Source: Arcobacter nitrofigilis DSM 7299
GTDB taxonomy: Bacteria; Campylobacterota; Campylobacteria; Campylobacterales; Arcobacteraceae
Length of the DNA stretch: 64,000 nt
Direction: 5' to 3'
Assembly (NCBI RefSeq): GCF_000092245.1
Contig: NC_014166.1
Coordinates: 2,418,001 to 2,482,000 of the forward strand
Shown: one piece after another, positions 36,944-45,873 of the stretch
Layout: every line of letters starts with the position of its first letter
Position numbering within the stretch: the stretch's first letter is position 1
Notes under the pieces: model-generated
Database searches by the model: none
Seen by the model: the letters and a program-made list of their open reading frames with translations, nothing else
Told to the model about the DNA's origin: nothing
Position numbers and translations under genes: made by a program

Positions 36944-36969
36944 ATTTCTAGGCAAAGAAGCCTAGAAAT
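36944..36969. other. perfect 10-bp hairpin
   Basis: ATTTCTAGGC and GCCTAGAAAT with the loop AAAGAA, downstream of the rhodanese-fusion gene. A second dyad (TTAGAAAAATTT at 36975-36986, AAATTTTTCTAA at 36999-37010) follows. The pair may stop or protect the clpSA-operon transcript. Confidence 0.5.
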
Positions 36970-37061
36970 GGGGTTTAGAAAAATTTAAATTTTAATTAAA
37001 ATTTTTCTAAGAAAGCATTTATACTAATTTTAAGAAATATAAAAAATATATTCTTTATTTT

Positions 37062-37802
37062 TTATTCACCTGAAACTAATTCACCTTGATAAGTCATAAT
37101 TCCATAATCTAAATTACACACAGTTTTAAATCCAGCACTTAACATAATATTTTGACAATAAGCACTTCTACTTCCACTATGACAATAAACTACAACTGGA
37201 ATATCTTTTTTATCTTCAAGTACTTCAATTGACTGATAAAATGATGTTGTTGGAACTAAAAAGTCAGTTCCTTTTATTCTGTGTCCTGCCCACTCCATCC
37301 ACTCTCTTACATCAACTAAATTAAAGTTAATAAAGCCTAATTCTCTAGCCTCCAATAAAGCTTCAACTTCAGAAGCACTTATTTGAGATTTTTTTAAGAT
37401 ATTTTCACACTCTTCTTTTGTAAAACCTTTTGAATGAACAACTTCCTCTTTTTCTTTTGTACTATTATCTAAAGAATCAACATACTCTTTTGTACAAAAA
37501 ATACCACAATGACAATGACCTTGTGAAGGAATCTCTTTTTTAAGGGCTGGTGTACAGGGACAAAGTCTATTATCTTCTTTATCTTTCTCTTCTTGTGTTT
37601 CACCTATTACCATAAAACATGGACAATATCTCTTATCATATATAAGTTTATTTCTAGTCAAACCCATTTGGATAGATTCATTTACATCATCTTCTGGATT
37701 ATAAACAAATCCATACTCTTCACAAACTTTATCTGTAAACTGCTTTGTTAGTTCAAATGTTGTTTGAAATTCATCACTATTTATATCAATCTTTTTAATC
37801 AT
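37062..37802 (-). CDS. ferredoxin-thioredoxin reductase catalytic domain fused to rhodanese
   Basis: 246 residues. The N-terminal half has the FTR beta-subunit signature CPC (YCPCF), CPC (LCPCTP) and CHC (CHCGIF), which hold the 4Fe-4S cluster and redox disulfide. The C-terminal half (about 145-240) is a rhodanese domain with active-site Cys in YCHSGSRSAY. The first domain turns reduced-ferredoxin electrons into thiols; the second moves sulfur, so the fusion suggests sulfur relay or thiol repair. TAATG coupling to the cytochrome gene upstream. Confidence 0.9.
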   Translation of the reverse strand: MIKKIDINSDEFQTTFELTKQFTDKVCEEYGFVYNPEDDVNESIQMGLTRNKLIYDKRYCPCFMVIGETQEEKDKEDNRLCPCTPALKKEIPSQGHCHCGIFCTKEYVDSLDNSTKEKEEVVHSKGFTKEECENILKKSQISASEVEALLEARELGFINFNLVDVREWMEWAGHRIKGTDFLVPTTSFYQSIEVLEDKKDIPVVVYCHSGSRSAYCQNIMLSAGFKTVCNLDYGIMTYQGELVSGE

Positions 37803-38419
37803 TATTTTCCTATTTTTGAAATGTATTTCGATAAAGCTTTTATATCAGCTTCATTTAATTGCATAACTTGACCTTTCATTATGCCTTTCATATCTCCACC
37901 ATAAGTTCCATCTTTGTAACCTAAAAGTGCATTTTCTATTTTACTTTCATCCCATTCACCTATTTTTTGTGATTTTCCAAGGGCATGAAGTTCACCATTT
38001 TTTCCATGACAACCAGCACATTTTACAAATAGTGTTTTAATTCTTTCATCAGTTTCATCTTTAGGTGTAATCGCATTATCTATACTTTTACTAATATCTT
38101 TTGCCACATCATTAGCTTGTTTAACTACATCGACACTAACTTCTTTTGCTTTTGCTATTGCGTCTTTTGTTGCATCTTTTGAATCATCAACTGCTTTTAA
38201 AGTCTCTTCTTTTACAGCTTTTGCAATTTCTTTACTAGAATTAATTATGTCATTGCTTTTTTCTTTTATGATTTCGATATTTTTTTTAGTATCATTGACA
38301 GTTGTTGTTTGTTCACTCGCTTTTTCAACTTTTTGTACCTTTTGAGTCTCTTCACTACTTTCATTACAACCTGCAAATATAAATAGTGCAACAACAGAAC
38401 CTAATAAAACTTTTTTCAT
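37802..38419 (-). CDS. lipoprotein-type cytochrome c with helical spacer
   Basis: 205 residues from the ATG at 38419, which has a GGAG site; a longer frame to 38464 is unlikely. The signal ends in the lipobox FAGC, so the protein is tethered to a membrane. An Ala/Lys/Asp-rich helical segment (about 25-125) precedes a class I heme domain with CAGCH and a distal Met region (DMKGIMKGQVM). It is a periplasmic electron carrier. 13 bases after clpA and overlapping the FTR-rhodanese gene. Confidence 0.9.
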   Translation of the reverse strand: MKKVLLGSVVALFIFAGCNESSEETQKVQKVEKASEQTTTVNDTKKNIEIIKEKSNDIINSSKEIAKAVKEETLKAVDDSKDATKDAIAKAKEVSVDVVKQANDVAKDISKSIDNAITPKDETDERIKTLFVKCAGCHGKNGELHALGKSQKIGEWDESKIENALLGYKDGTYGGDMKGIMKGQVMQLNEADIKALSKYISKIGK

Positions 38420-38432
38420 ATTTATCTCCATT

Positions 38433-40664
38433 TTATAACTCTTTATAATCAAATTTAAATTCATCTTTAATAAAATCTATTTTAACCAAACCACCATTTT
38501 TTAGTTTTCCAAATAAAATTTCATCTGTAATTTTATCTTTTATTTCTCGAGAAATAACTCTATTAAGTGGTCTAGCGCCCATATCTTTATCATAACCAAG
38601 TCTTGCTAACTCTTTTTTAGCTTTTACACTTAGAATTATATCAATATTTTTATCTTTGATTTGTTCTTTCATATCATCAATAAATTTACCAACAACTTTT
38701 ACAACAATATCTAAAGTAAGTGGCTTAAAAGTTACAATATTATCAAGTCTATTTCTAAACTCTGGTGCAAAGAATTTTTTAATTGCTTTATTTTCATTTA
38801 AAGAATCATCTTTAGCAAATCCCATAACATTGGCTTCTGAAGAACCTAAGTTTGAAGTCATAATTAAAACAACATTTTGAAAATCTGCTTTATTCCCACT
38901 ATTATCAGTTAATTCTGCATTATCCATAACTTGAAGTAAAATTGACATCAAGTCAGGATGTGCTTTTTCTATCTCATCAAGTAATAAAACACAATGTGGG
39001 TGTTTTCTAATAGCTTCTGTTAAAAGACCACCCTGTTCAAATCCAACATATCCAGCAGGTGCTCCAATTAATCTTGAGACAGTATGAGCTTCCATATATT
39101 CACTCATATCAAATCTTTCAAAATGAACACCTAATTGACTTGATAACTCTTTTGCAACTTCAGTTTTACCAACACCAGTAGGTCCTGTAAAAAGAAAACT
39201 TCCAACTGGTTTTGATTCTCCACCAAGCCCTGCTCTATTGATTTTTATAGATTTTACTATTGAAACAATTGCATCATTTTGACCAAAAACTCTTTTTTGC
39301 ATATTTTTTTCTAAACTTCTAAGAAGTGTTAAGTCAGATTTAGTAGCTGATTTTGGTGGAATATTTGCCATAAGAGCCACAGTATTTTCAATATCACTTG
39401 CAGTTATATTTATAGGTTTTTTCTTTTTACCATCTGCATTTAACTGTAGTTTCTTAGTAGCTGCTACCTCATCAATAACATCAATTGCACTATCAGGCAA
39501 AAATCTATCATTAATATATTTTTTACTTAATTCTACTGCTACTTCTAAAGATTTTTTATTAAATTTTACATTGTGAAACTCTTCATATTTTGATTTAAGT
39601 CCATCTAAAATAGCCACACAATCTTCACTGCTTGGTTCACTTACATCAACTTTTGCAAATCTTCTACTAAGTGCCTTATCTTTTGAGAAATCATTTCTAA
39701 ACTCTGCAAAAGTAGTTGCTCCTATACATCTTAGTTTTCCATTTGATAGCATTGGTTTTAAAATATTTGAAGCATCCATTGCTCCACCGCCAACACTTCC
39801 AGCTCCTACTAAAGTATGTATTTCATCTATAAATAAAATAGAATTAGGAATTTTACTTATCTCTTTTAAAAGAGTTTTTAATTTTTTCTCAAAATCACCT
39901 CTATATTTGGTCCCTGCTAACATAGAACCCATATCAAGAGAAAATACCTTTGAATCTTTTAAGATAGAAGGTACATTATTATTAGCTATTTCTAAAGCTA
40001 ATCCTTCAGCAATAGCAGTTTTCCCAACTCCTGGTTCACCTACTAAGATTGGATTATTTTTCTTTCTTCTACTTAAAACTTGAATTACTCTATTTATTTC
40101 TCTTTGTCGTCCAATAACTGGATCAATTTCACCTTTTTTTGCAACTGCTACTAATTCAGTCGCATTGTTCTCTAAAGTTTCATTTTTTTTGTTTAATCTT
40201 TTTTCTTCATCAAAATTTTCATCTTGAACATCTACTTCCACATCTCTGTGAGCTATCTCTTCTAAGATATCAATTCTTTCTATTCCTTGGCTTTTTAAAG
40301 CAAAAGTTGCATAAGATTTTTCATTTTTTAAAATTGCGATAAACATATCATCAACACTTGCAAACCCTTTTCCAGAAGATTGTGTATGTGCAACCATATG
40401 TTCAATAACTGAAGTTAATGTTGTTGTTTCTATTGGTTCATCATTAACATTATCAGGAAGTCTTGGCGTACTTACTTCAATGTGTGATTTTGTGTCATTA
40501 AATATTTTATTAGTGTCCAAGCCTAAATCAAGCAACATATTTGCTATAAATTCATCATTTAATAACATTAAAAAAATATGCTCCAATGTCAAATACTCAT
40601 GTTTACTGCTTTTTGCATAAGATACTGCTTGTGCAAATATCTCCCTTAATTCTTTACTTATCAT
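38433..40664 (-). CDS. clpA: ATP-dependent Clp protease ATP-binding subunit ClpA
   Basis: 743 residues. N-domain (1-145, ClpS docking), AAA1 with GEPGVGKTA and DEIHTL, AAA2 with GPTGVGKTE and LLLDEIEKAHP, and a C-terminal D2-small domain. There is no ClpB middle coil. It unfolds substrates for ClpP. clpS lies 3 bases upstream, the classic pair. Confidence 0.97.
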   Translation of the reverse strand: MISKELREIFAQAVSYAKSSKHEYLTLEHIFLMLLNDEFIANMLLDLGLDTNKIFNDTKSHIEVSTPRLPDNVNDEPIETTTLTSVIEHMVAHTQSSGKGFASVDDMFIAILKNEKSYATFALKSQGIERIDILEEIAHRDVEVDVQDENFDEEKRLNKKNETLENNATELVAVAKKGEIDPVIGRQREINRVIQVLSRRKKNNPILVGEPGVGKTAIAEGLALEIANNNVPSILKDSKVFSLDMGSMLAGTKYRGDFEKKLKTLLKEISKIPNSILFIDEIHTLVGAGSVGGGAMDASNILKPMLSNGKLRCIGATTFAEFRNDFSKDKALSRRFAKVDVSEPSSEDCVAILDGLKSKYEEFHNVKFNKKSLEVAVELSKKYINDRFLPDSAIDVIDEVAATKKLQLNADGKKKKPINITASDIENTVALMANIPPKSATKSDLTLLRSLEKNMQKRVFGQNDAIVSIVKSIKINRAGLGGESKPVGSFLFTGPTGVGKTEVAKELSSQLGVHFERFDMSEYMEAHTVSRLIGAPAGYVGFEQGGLLTEAIRKHPHCVLLLDEIEKAHPDLMSILLQVMDNAELTDNSGNKADFQNVVLIMTSNLGSSEANVMGFAKDDSLNENKAIKKFFAPEFRNRLDNIVTFKPLTLDIVVKVVGKFIDDMKEQIKDKNIDIILSVKAKKELARLGYDKDMGARPLNRVISREIKDKITDEILFGKLKNGGLVKIDFIKDEFKFDYKEL

Positions 40665-40667
40665 AAT

Positions 40668-40967
40668 TTACTCTTCTTCCATTATAGCTTTTAAAGGGAA
40701 ACCCTTTTGTCTAGCTAAATTTTTTACTTGCATGACTTTTGTAGAGGCTATTTCATGAGTATATGTCCCACAAACCTCTTTTCCATTATTATGTATGTTT
40801 AACATAATAACAGTAGCTTCATCTGTTGTTTTTTTAAAAATCTTTACAAGTATATCTATTACAAAATCCATAGTAGAATAGTTATCATTTAATAATAACA
40901 CTTTATACTTTTTTGGTTCTTGTACTTCCAAATCATCATTTAACTCTATTTCAAACTCATTTGCCAA
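40668..40967 (-). CDS. clpS: ClpS adaptor protein
   Basis: 99 residues. YKVLLLNDNYSTMDFVID holds the N-degron pocket (Asn-Asp and Met gate), and the C-terminal KVMQVKNLARQKGFPL is conserved. It delivers proteins with bulky N-terminal residues to ClpAP and works with Bpt. First gene of the clpSA-cytochrome-FTR operon. Confidence 0.96.
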   Translation of the reverse strand: MANEFEIELNDDLEVQEPKKYKVLLLNDNYSTMDFVIDILVKIFKKTTDEATVIMLNIHNNGKEVCGTYTHEIASTKVMQVKNLARQKGFPLKAIMEEE

Positions 40968-41022
40968 AATTAAAACCTTTTAGGATAAAATCAATCAATA
41001 TTATACCAAAAAAGAATTTACA

Positions 41023-41658
41023 ATGATAAAAAACAAAAATTACCTTTCAAATCAAAGCTTATTTATAACTGCAACTAATACAGATGTTGGTAAAACTTAT
41101 GCTGCATCTGTATTTTTAAAAAAATTCACAAAAGATGGATTTAAAGTTGGATATTACAAACCAATTGAAACAGGAGTGATAGATAAACCTATTGATGGCC
41201 TTTCTATGCTTGAACTAACAAAAAGTTTAAATCCTGATTTTGATGTTGATATAGATTTTGTAGTACCTTACCAATTTGAACTTCCGGCAGCTCCAATTGT
41301 TGCTAAAAAAGAAAAAGATATTGATTTAGAATTTATAATTAAAAGAAAAAAAGAACTTGAAAAACTTTGTAATATTTTGATTATTGAGGGTGCTGGAGGG
41401 TTAATGGTTCCTATTTTAGAAGATTTTTTTATGATTGATTTAATAAAAAAACTTGAAACAAAAGTAGCATTAATATGTCCAAGTAAGCTAGGAGGCATCA
41501 ATGATACTCTTTTATCACAAGAAGCCTTGAAAAACAGAAATATTGACTTTGAATGGTATATAAACCTTTATAAAGATAAAGATAGTTTTGAGGAAATATC
41601 ACTTCCCTTTTATATAAATCATTTCAAAGAAATTAAATATTTACAAGACTTAATTTAA
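41023..41658 (+). CDS. bioD: dethiobiotin synthetase
   Basis: 211 residues. P-loop TATNTDVGKTYAA, the substrate Lys/Thr in YYKPIETG and the EGAGGLMVP motif define BioD, which forms the ureido ring of dethiobiotin with ATP and CO2. Monocistronic, divergent from clpS by 55 bases. Confidence 0.94.
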   Translation: MIKNKNYLSNQSLFITATNTDVGKTYAASVFLKKFTKDGFKVGYYKPIETGVIDKPIDGLSMLELTKSLNPDFDVDIDFVVPYQFELPAAPIVAKKEKDIDLEFIIKRKKELEKLCNILIIEGAGGLMVPILEDFFMIDLIKKLETKVALICPSKLGGINDTLLSQEALKNRNIDFEWYINLYKDKDSFEEISLPFYINHFKEIKYLQDLI

Positions 41659-41660
41659 AT

Positions 41661-41693
41661 AAAAAGAAGAGTCTTATTAAGATTCTTCTTTTT
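41661..41693. terminator. bidirectional terminator between bioD and ask
   Basis: A 15-bp stem with one G-T wobble and a 3-base loop; A5 on one side and T5 on the other provide U-tracts for both convergent genes. It overlaps the aspartokinase stop. Confidence 0.75.
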
Positions 41694-43053
41694 GTAATAA
41701 ACTTTCATAAAGCGTTTCAAGTGCATTATTTGCAATATTTTGTGAAACTCCAATATGAAGTGAAATCTTAGAGGGACTCATATCAAGCATATCAAAACTT
41801 ATATTATTCTCTTTTAGAGCATTAATAGCATCCACTATTGCAAAGGTATTTTCTTTTAGTCCAATTCCAACTAGTGTAATTACACATAAATTATATGACA
41901 CAATAATATTATCTGTTTTCAGTCTTTTTTCTATCTCTCTTCTTAAGTTATTTATCTTACCTTTTAAATCTTCTTGTTCCACTAATATGGAGATATCATC
42001 TCTATCTGTTGGATAATGATAAGTATTAACTCCAAACTCACTAAATATTTTTAATAACTCAGCAGTAAATCCTATCTCATCAGCTAACATATCTTTTTGA
42101 AGATAAATAGATGCCATATTATCAAGTTTTGCTATTCCCACTAAATCTTCCATAGGAACTCTTTCACTTAAAATCATAGTTCCACAATGTTCTTTATTAT
42201 TTGTATTTCTAATATTAATTGGAATTTTACTTTTTTTACAATTTAACATTGCATTAAAATGAAATACATTAAAACCCTTTGAACTAAGTAGTCTTAACTC
42301 TTTAAATGTAAGTCTTGGTATTACCTTTGACCCACTAATAACTCTAGGATCAACTTCATAAACACCATTTGTATCTGTCCAGTTTTCATACTTATTTGCA
42401 TCAAGGGCATAGGCTAATTCACCACCAGTAAGATCACTTCCACCCCTACTCATAACTGCTATTTCGTCATTTTTTGTTACACCATAAAATCCAGGAACTA
42501 AATATTTAGTATCTTTTGTAGTATCAAATTTTTCTTCTATGTTTTTATAAGTTACTTTTTGTACTTTTCCATCTCTAAAGTCATCACTTAAAATAAATCC
42601 AAACTCTTCTGGTAACATAAGTTTTATATTTAAGCCCTCATTTGAAAAATATCTTTGTATTATTTTTGCATTATAATGTTCACCTCGTGACAAGAAAAAA
42701 GCCTCTTTTCTTTCGCCTTTTAACAATGAATTTGATAAATCTTTGTCCAAAGATTTTATTAAATCATCACCATTAACATTTAAATCACTACATAATCTTC
42801 TATATTTATCTATGATTGCATCATAACTTTGTTTCTTACTTATATTTAAAAAATGTTCTTCAAAATATTTACCTGAAGTTGCTACATTTAATAAGTGGTC
42901 AGTTATTTTTTCATCAAAATTATCATCTCTACCTGGTGCAGAAACTACAATTACTCTTCTACCATCATCTTCTTTTACTATATCTAAGACTTTTTTTATT
43001 TGGGAGGCATCTTTTACAGAACTACCTCCAAATTTACATACTTTTATACTCAT
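41677..43053 (-). CDS. ask: aspartate kinase, ectoine-cluster type
   Basis: 458 residues. The N-terminal KFGGSSV, MSRGGSDLTGGELAYALDA and the two C-terminal ACT domains define an aspartokinase. Placement directly after ectABC matches the Ask_Ect form, which feeds aspartate phosphate to ectoine synthesis. The 120-base gap to ectC is large for an operon, but no terminator is visible there. Confidence 0.92.
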   Translation of the reverse strand: MSIKVCKFGGSSVKDASQIKKVLDIVKEDDGRRVIVVSAPGRDDNFDEKITDHLLNVATSGKYFEEHFLNISKKQSYDAIIDKYRRLCSDLNVNGDDLIKSLDKDLSNSLLKGERKEAFFLSRGEHYNAKIIQRYFSNEGLNIKLMLPEEFGFILSDDFRDGKVQKVTYKNIEEKFDTTKDTKYLVPGFYGVTKNDEIAVMSRGGSDLTGGELAYALDANKYENWTDTNGVYEVDPRVISGSKVIPRLTFKELRLLSSKGFNVFHFNAMLNCKKSKIPINIRNTNNKEHCGTMILSERVPMEDLVGIAKLDNMASIYLQKDMLADEIGFTAELLKIFSEFGVNTYHYPTDRDDISILVEQEDLKGKINNLRREIEKRLKTDNIIVSYNLCVITLVGIGLKENTFAIVDAINALKENNISFDMLDMSPSKISLHIGVSQNIANNALETLYESLLQKEES

Positions 43054-43173
43054 TTTTCACCTTATTAGTTACTTTATATTGATTAATAATCTTTTAATGC
43101 TAAAAAAGTTCTATTTCTTTTAACACAAAAAGATTTTGTTTGAATAGTTTCTACTTTTATTCTTATCTTAATA

Positions 43174-43569
43174 TTAGTCTTCTAATGGGTAAACTCCATT
43201 TTCATCATGATTTTCTGTTCCTTTAATAGGAGGATTAAATACACAAATAAGTCTCATATCTTCTGTTCCACCATATAAATTATGGTCATCATGTTCATTT
43301 AAAGCATACATTACACCATCATAAATCTCATGAACTTTTCCAGTTTTTAAATCTTCTATTTTCCCATTTCCAGCTACACAATAAACAGCTTCAAGATGGT
43401 TTTGATAGTGAATATGAGTTTTTGTATTTGCTTTTATGATAGTTTCATGGAATGAAAACCCCATATTATCACCTTTTAGAAGCATTCTTCTACTAACCCA
43501 TTGTCCATCTTCTGCGTGTACTTCTTTTTGTGTTCCTATAATATCTTTGTTTATATCTAATACAATCAT
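43174..43569 (-). CDS. ectC: L-ectoine synthase
   Basis: 131 residues, cupin fold. [13 protein letters not shown] start and the metal-site region [14 protein letters not shown] with GNGKIEDL and YALNEHDDH identify EctC, which cyclises N-gamma-acetyl-diaminobutyrate to ectoine. 4 bases after ectB. Confidence 0.96.
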   Translation of the reverse strand: MIVLDINKDIIGTQKEVHAEDGQWVSRRMLLKGDNMGFSFHETIIKANTKTHIHYQNHLEAVYCVAGNGKIEDLKTGKVHEIYDGVMYALNEHDDHNLYGGTEDMRLICVFNPPIKGTENHDENGVYPLED

Positions 43570-43573
43570 CTTC

Positions 43574-44854
43574 TTAAAATTCCTCTGTTAATTTTTCTTT
43601 TTTATCTGCAACTAGTTTTGAAATTGCTACTTCAAGTCTTTTTAAACCTTCGATTAATGTCTCTTCATCAATAATTAATGGTGGTAAGAATTTTACAACT
43701 TGATCTTCACTACCACAAGTTTCAATAATTAGTTTTTCTGCAAATGCATATTTTGAAATTTCACCAGCAACTGAATTGTCACCTTTTATTTCAAATCCAT
43801 AAGCTAAACCTCTACCTCTAATTACAATATCAAAGGTATCTTTATACTTATCTGCTATTTTTTCTAAACTCTCTTTTAATAGTTTTTCTTTATATTTAAC
43901 TGCATTTGATAAATCATCATTTTGCCAATAGTGTGAAATCGCAACTGTTGCAGCTACAAAGGCTAAATTATTTCCTCTAAATGTACCTGTATGTTCACCT
44001 GGTTTCCATTGGTCTAAATCTGGTTTTAATAATACAATTGCCATTGGTAATCCACCACCAATAGATTTTGATACAGTTACAATATCAGGATTTATTCCTG
44101 CAAATTCAAATGAGAAGAATTCACCAGTTCTTCCATTTCCAACTTGAATATCATCAATGATTAATAAAATATCATACTCTCTACAAATAGATTCAAGTTC
44201 TTGCAACCACTCTTTACTAGCTACATTGATTCCACCTTCCCCTTGAATAGTTTCTACAATTACAGCAGCTGGGATATCGAGACCACTACTACTATCTTCT
44301 AAAAATTTTCTAAAAATAGCCATAGTATTCATATCACCAAAATATCCATCAAATGGCATAAAGGTTACATTTGATCTACTAATATAACTCTCATCTCTAT
44401 AATCATTGTTTCCAGTCACTGAAGATGAACCTTGCGTAAGACCATGAAATCCATTTGTAAAAGAAACTACATTACTTCGTCCTTTTACAAGTCTTGCAAG
44501 TTTAAGTGCAGTTTCTACTGCATTTGTTCCTGTTGGTCCTGTAAATTGAATTTTGTAATCTAAGTTTCTAGGTACTAAGATTGTGTCATTAAATGTTTGT
44601 AAAAAATCTTTTTTTGCACTTGTTGCCATATCAAGCCCATGAACAACACCATCTTTTTGGATATATTCAATCAATGCTTTACTAATATGCTCATTATTAT
44701 GTCCATAATTTAAAGTTCCAGCTCCTGCAAAAAAATCAATAAAGTCTTCACCTTGTTCATTGGTTAAAACAGCTCCTTTTGAAGTTTCAAATATTGTTGG
44801 AAAACTCCTAATATATCCTCTTACTTCTGATTCTAAATTTTCGAATATTCTCAT
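43574..44854 (-). CDS. ectB: L-2,4-diaminobutyrate transaminase
   Basis: 426 residues of class III PLP aminotransferases. The PLP Lys is in [26 protein letters not shown] and [15 protein letters not shown] are typical of EctB. It makes diaminobutyrate from aspartate semialdehyde with glutamate. Overlaps the ectA stop by one base. Confidence 0.96.
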   Translation of the reverse strand: MRIFENLESEVRGYIRSFPTIFETSKGAVLTNEQGEDFIDFFAGAGTLNYGHNNEHISKALIEYIQKDGVVHGLDMATSAKKDFLQTFNDTILVPRNLDYKIQFTGPTGTNAVETALKLARLVKGRSNVVSFTNGFHGLTQGSSSVTGNNDYRDESYISRSNVTFMPFDGYFGDMNTMAIFRKFLEDSSSGLDIPAAVIVETIQGEGGINVASKEWLQELESICREYDILLIIDDIQVGNGRTGEFFSFEFAGINPDIVTVSKSIGGGLPMAIVLLKPDLDQWKPGEHTGTFRGNNLAFVAATVAISHYWQNDDLSNAVKYKEKLLKESLEKIADKYKDTFDIVIRGRGLAYGFEIKGDNSVAGEISKYAFAEKLIIETCGSEDQVVKFLPPLIIDEETLIEGLKRLEVAISKLVADKKEKLTEEF

Positions 44855-45354
44855 TATTTTTCTTCCTTTATTTTAAATGGCCCTATTTCGTATAGAGTCT
44901 CATCTTCATGACTGTTTTTAAAGTCATTTTTTTCAAAAAATGTACTACTAGTCATTTTTGCATTTAGCCCTTTGGCAACTTTTTCAAAAACCTTTATTGA
45001 TGATATATTGCTAGGTGACACTGTTGTATAGATTTTTTCAACATCTAAAAAATCTCTTTTAATTATATTCATGATTAGTCGACCTGCTATATCATTTCCT
45101 CTATATTTTCCATCAACTGCAACTTGCCATATGAATAAACTGTTATTTTCATCTGGTTTTAAATATCCAGACACAAAACCTATAACTTTATCTTCATGTA
45201 ATGCAACTGCACAAGTTGATGAGAAATGTGTTGATTGAAGTAAATAAAGGTACTCAGAATTTAAATCTAAAACCTTACTTTCTTTTACCAAATCATAAAT
45301 TTGGATTGCATCAGATTTTTCTGGTTTTCTTATCATAATATTATATGATGACAT
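44854..45354 (-). CDS. ectA: L-2,4-diaminobutyrate acetyltransferase
   Basis: 166 residues, GNAT fold. IRKPEKSDAIQIYDLV opening, GFVSGYLKPDENNSLFIWQV and the acetyl-CoA loop GKYRGNDIAGRL mark EctA. It acetylates diaminobutyrate. First gene of the ectoine operon; its promoter region holds three phased palindromes. Confidence 0.96.
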   Translation of the reverse strand: MSSYNIMIRKPEKSDAIQIYDLVKESKVLDLNSEYLYLLQSTHFSSTCAVALHEDKVIGFVSGYLKPDENNSLFIWQVAVDGKYRGNDIAGRLIMNIIKRDFLDVEKIYTTVSPSNISSIKVFEKVAKGLNAKMTSSTFFEKNDFKNSHEDETLYEIGPFKIKEEK

Positions 45355-45384
45355 AAATTTTACCTTTTCTTGTATTTATTTTTC

Positions 45385-45437
45385 AAATAATATGTCTTAA
45401 ATTTACATAAAATATGTTAATTTTTTACATATTATGT
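45385..45437. promoter_or_regulatory. three palindromes phased at 21 bp between ectA and a MerR-like gene
   Basis: Sites AAATAATATGT (45385-45395), ACATAAAATATGT (45405-45417) and ACATATTATGT (45427-45437) share the arms ACATA/TATGT. Their centres at 45390, 45411 and 45432 are exactly 21 bp apart, two helix turns, so they lie on one face of the DNA. They sit 30-83 bases upstream of ectA and about 100 bases before the divergent regulator. Confidence 0.68.
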
Positions 45438-45534
45438 GTTTATTATTGCATAATTTTCTTAAACTAATCTTATCTTTTGCGTTATTTAAAGCTTATTTAT
45501 AGTAAAAATTGTATAATTCTCAAAAAGGAAATTT

Positions 45535-45873
45535 GTGGCTTTAATAGACAATGACAAGGAAATATTACCTTTAAGTAGTATTGCGGAACTTTTAGGTACA
45601 AAAGTAAGAACTCTAAAAATGTATGAAGACAAAGGGCTTTTACCAGAGAAAAAAGAAGTAAAAAAACTATATTCAATCAATGATACAAAAATAGTCTCTT
45701 TTGTTCACTACTTAGCAAGTGTAAAAAAGATAAATGCAAATGGAATAAAATATATCACTGAAATGGTTGAAAATAATATGGATGAGAAGAATAAAGCTCT
45801 GTTTTTAAATATAGTTGAAGAGAAAATGGAAAAATTATCTACAGATGATATTAAAGATATAGAACTATTATAA
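45535..45873 (+). CDS. MerR-family (HspR-like) transcription regulator
   Basis: 112 residues. An N-terminal MerR winged helix (LSSIAELLGTKVRTLKMYED, KGLLPEKKE, LYSINDTKIV) is followed by a helical dimerisation region without Cys or other ligand residues. GTG start with AAAAGGA 6 bases upstream. Divergent from ectABC-ask, so it is the obvious candidate for its regulator. Not the MarR-type EctR known from other bacteria. Confidence 0.85.
   Translation: MALIDNDKEILPLSSIAELLGTKVRTLKMYEDKGLLPEKKEVKKLYSINDTKIVSFVHYLASVKKINANGIKYITEMVENNMDEKNKALFLNIVEEKMEKLSTDDIKDIELL

Noticed and set aside
43083-43173. Open frame of about 30 codons between ectC and ask on the minus strand
   Set aside because: No ATG, GTG or TTG start and no ribosome site; most likely non-coding leader of ask.
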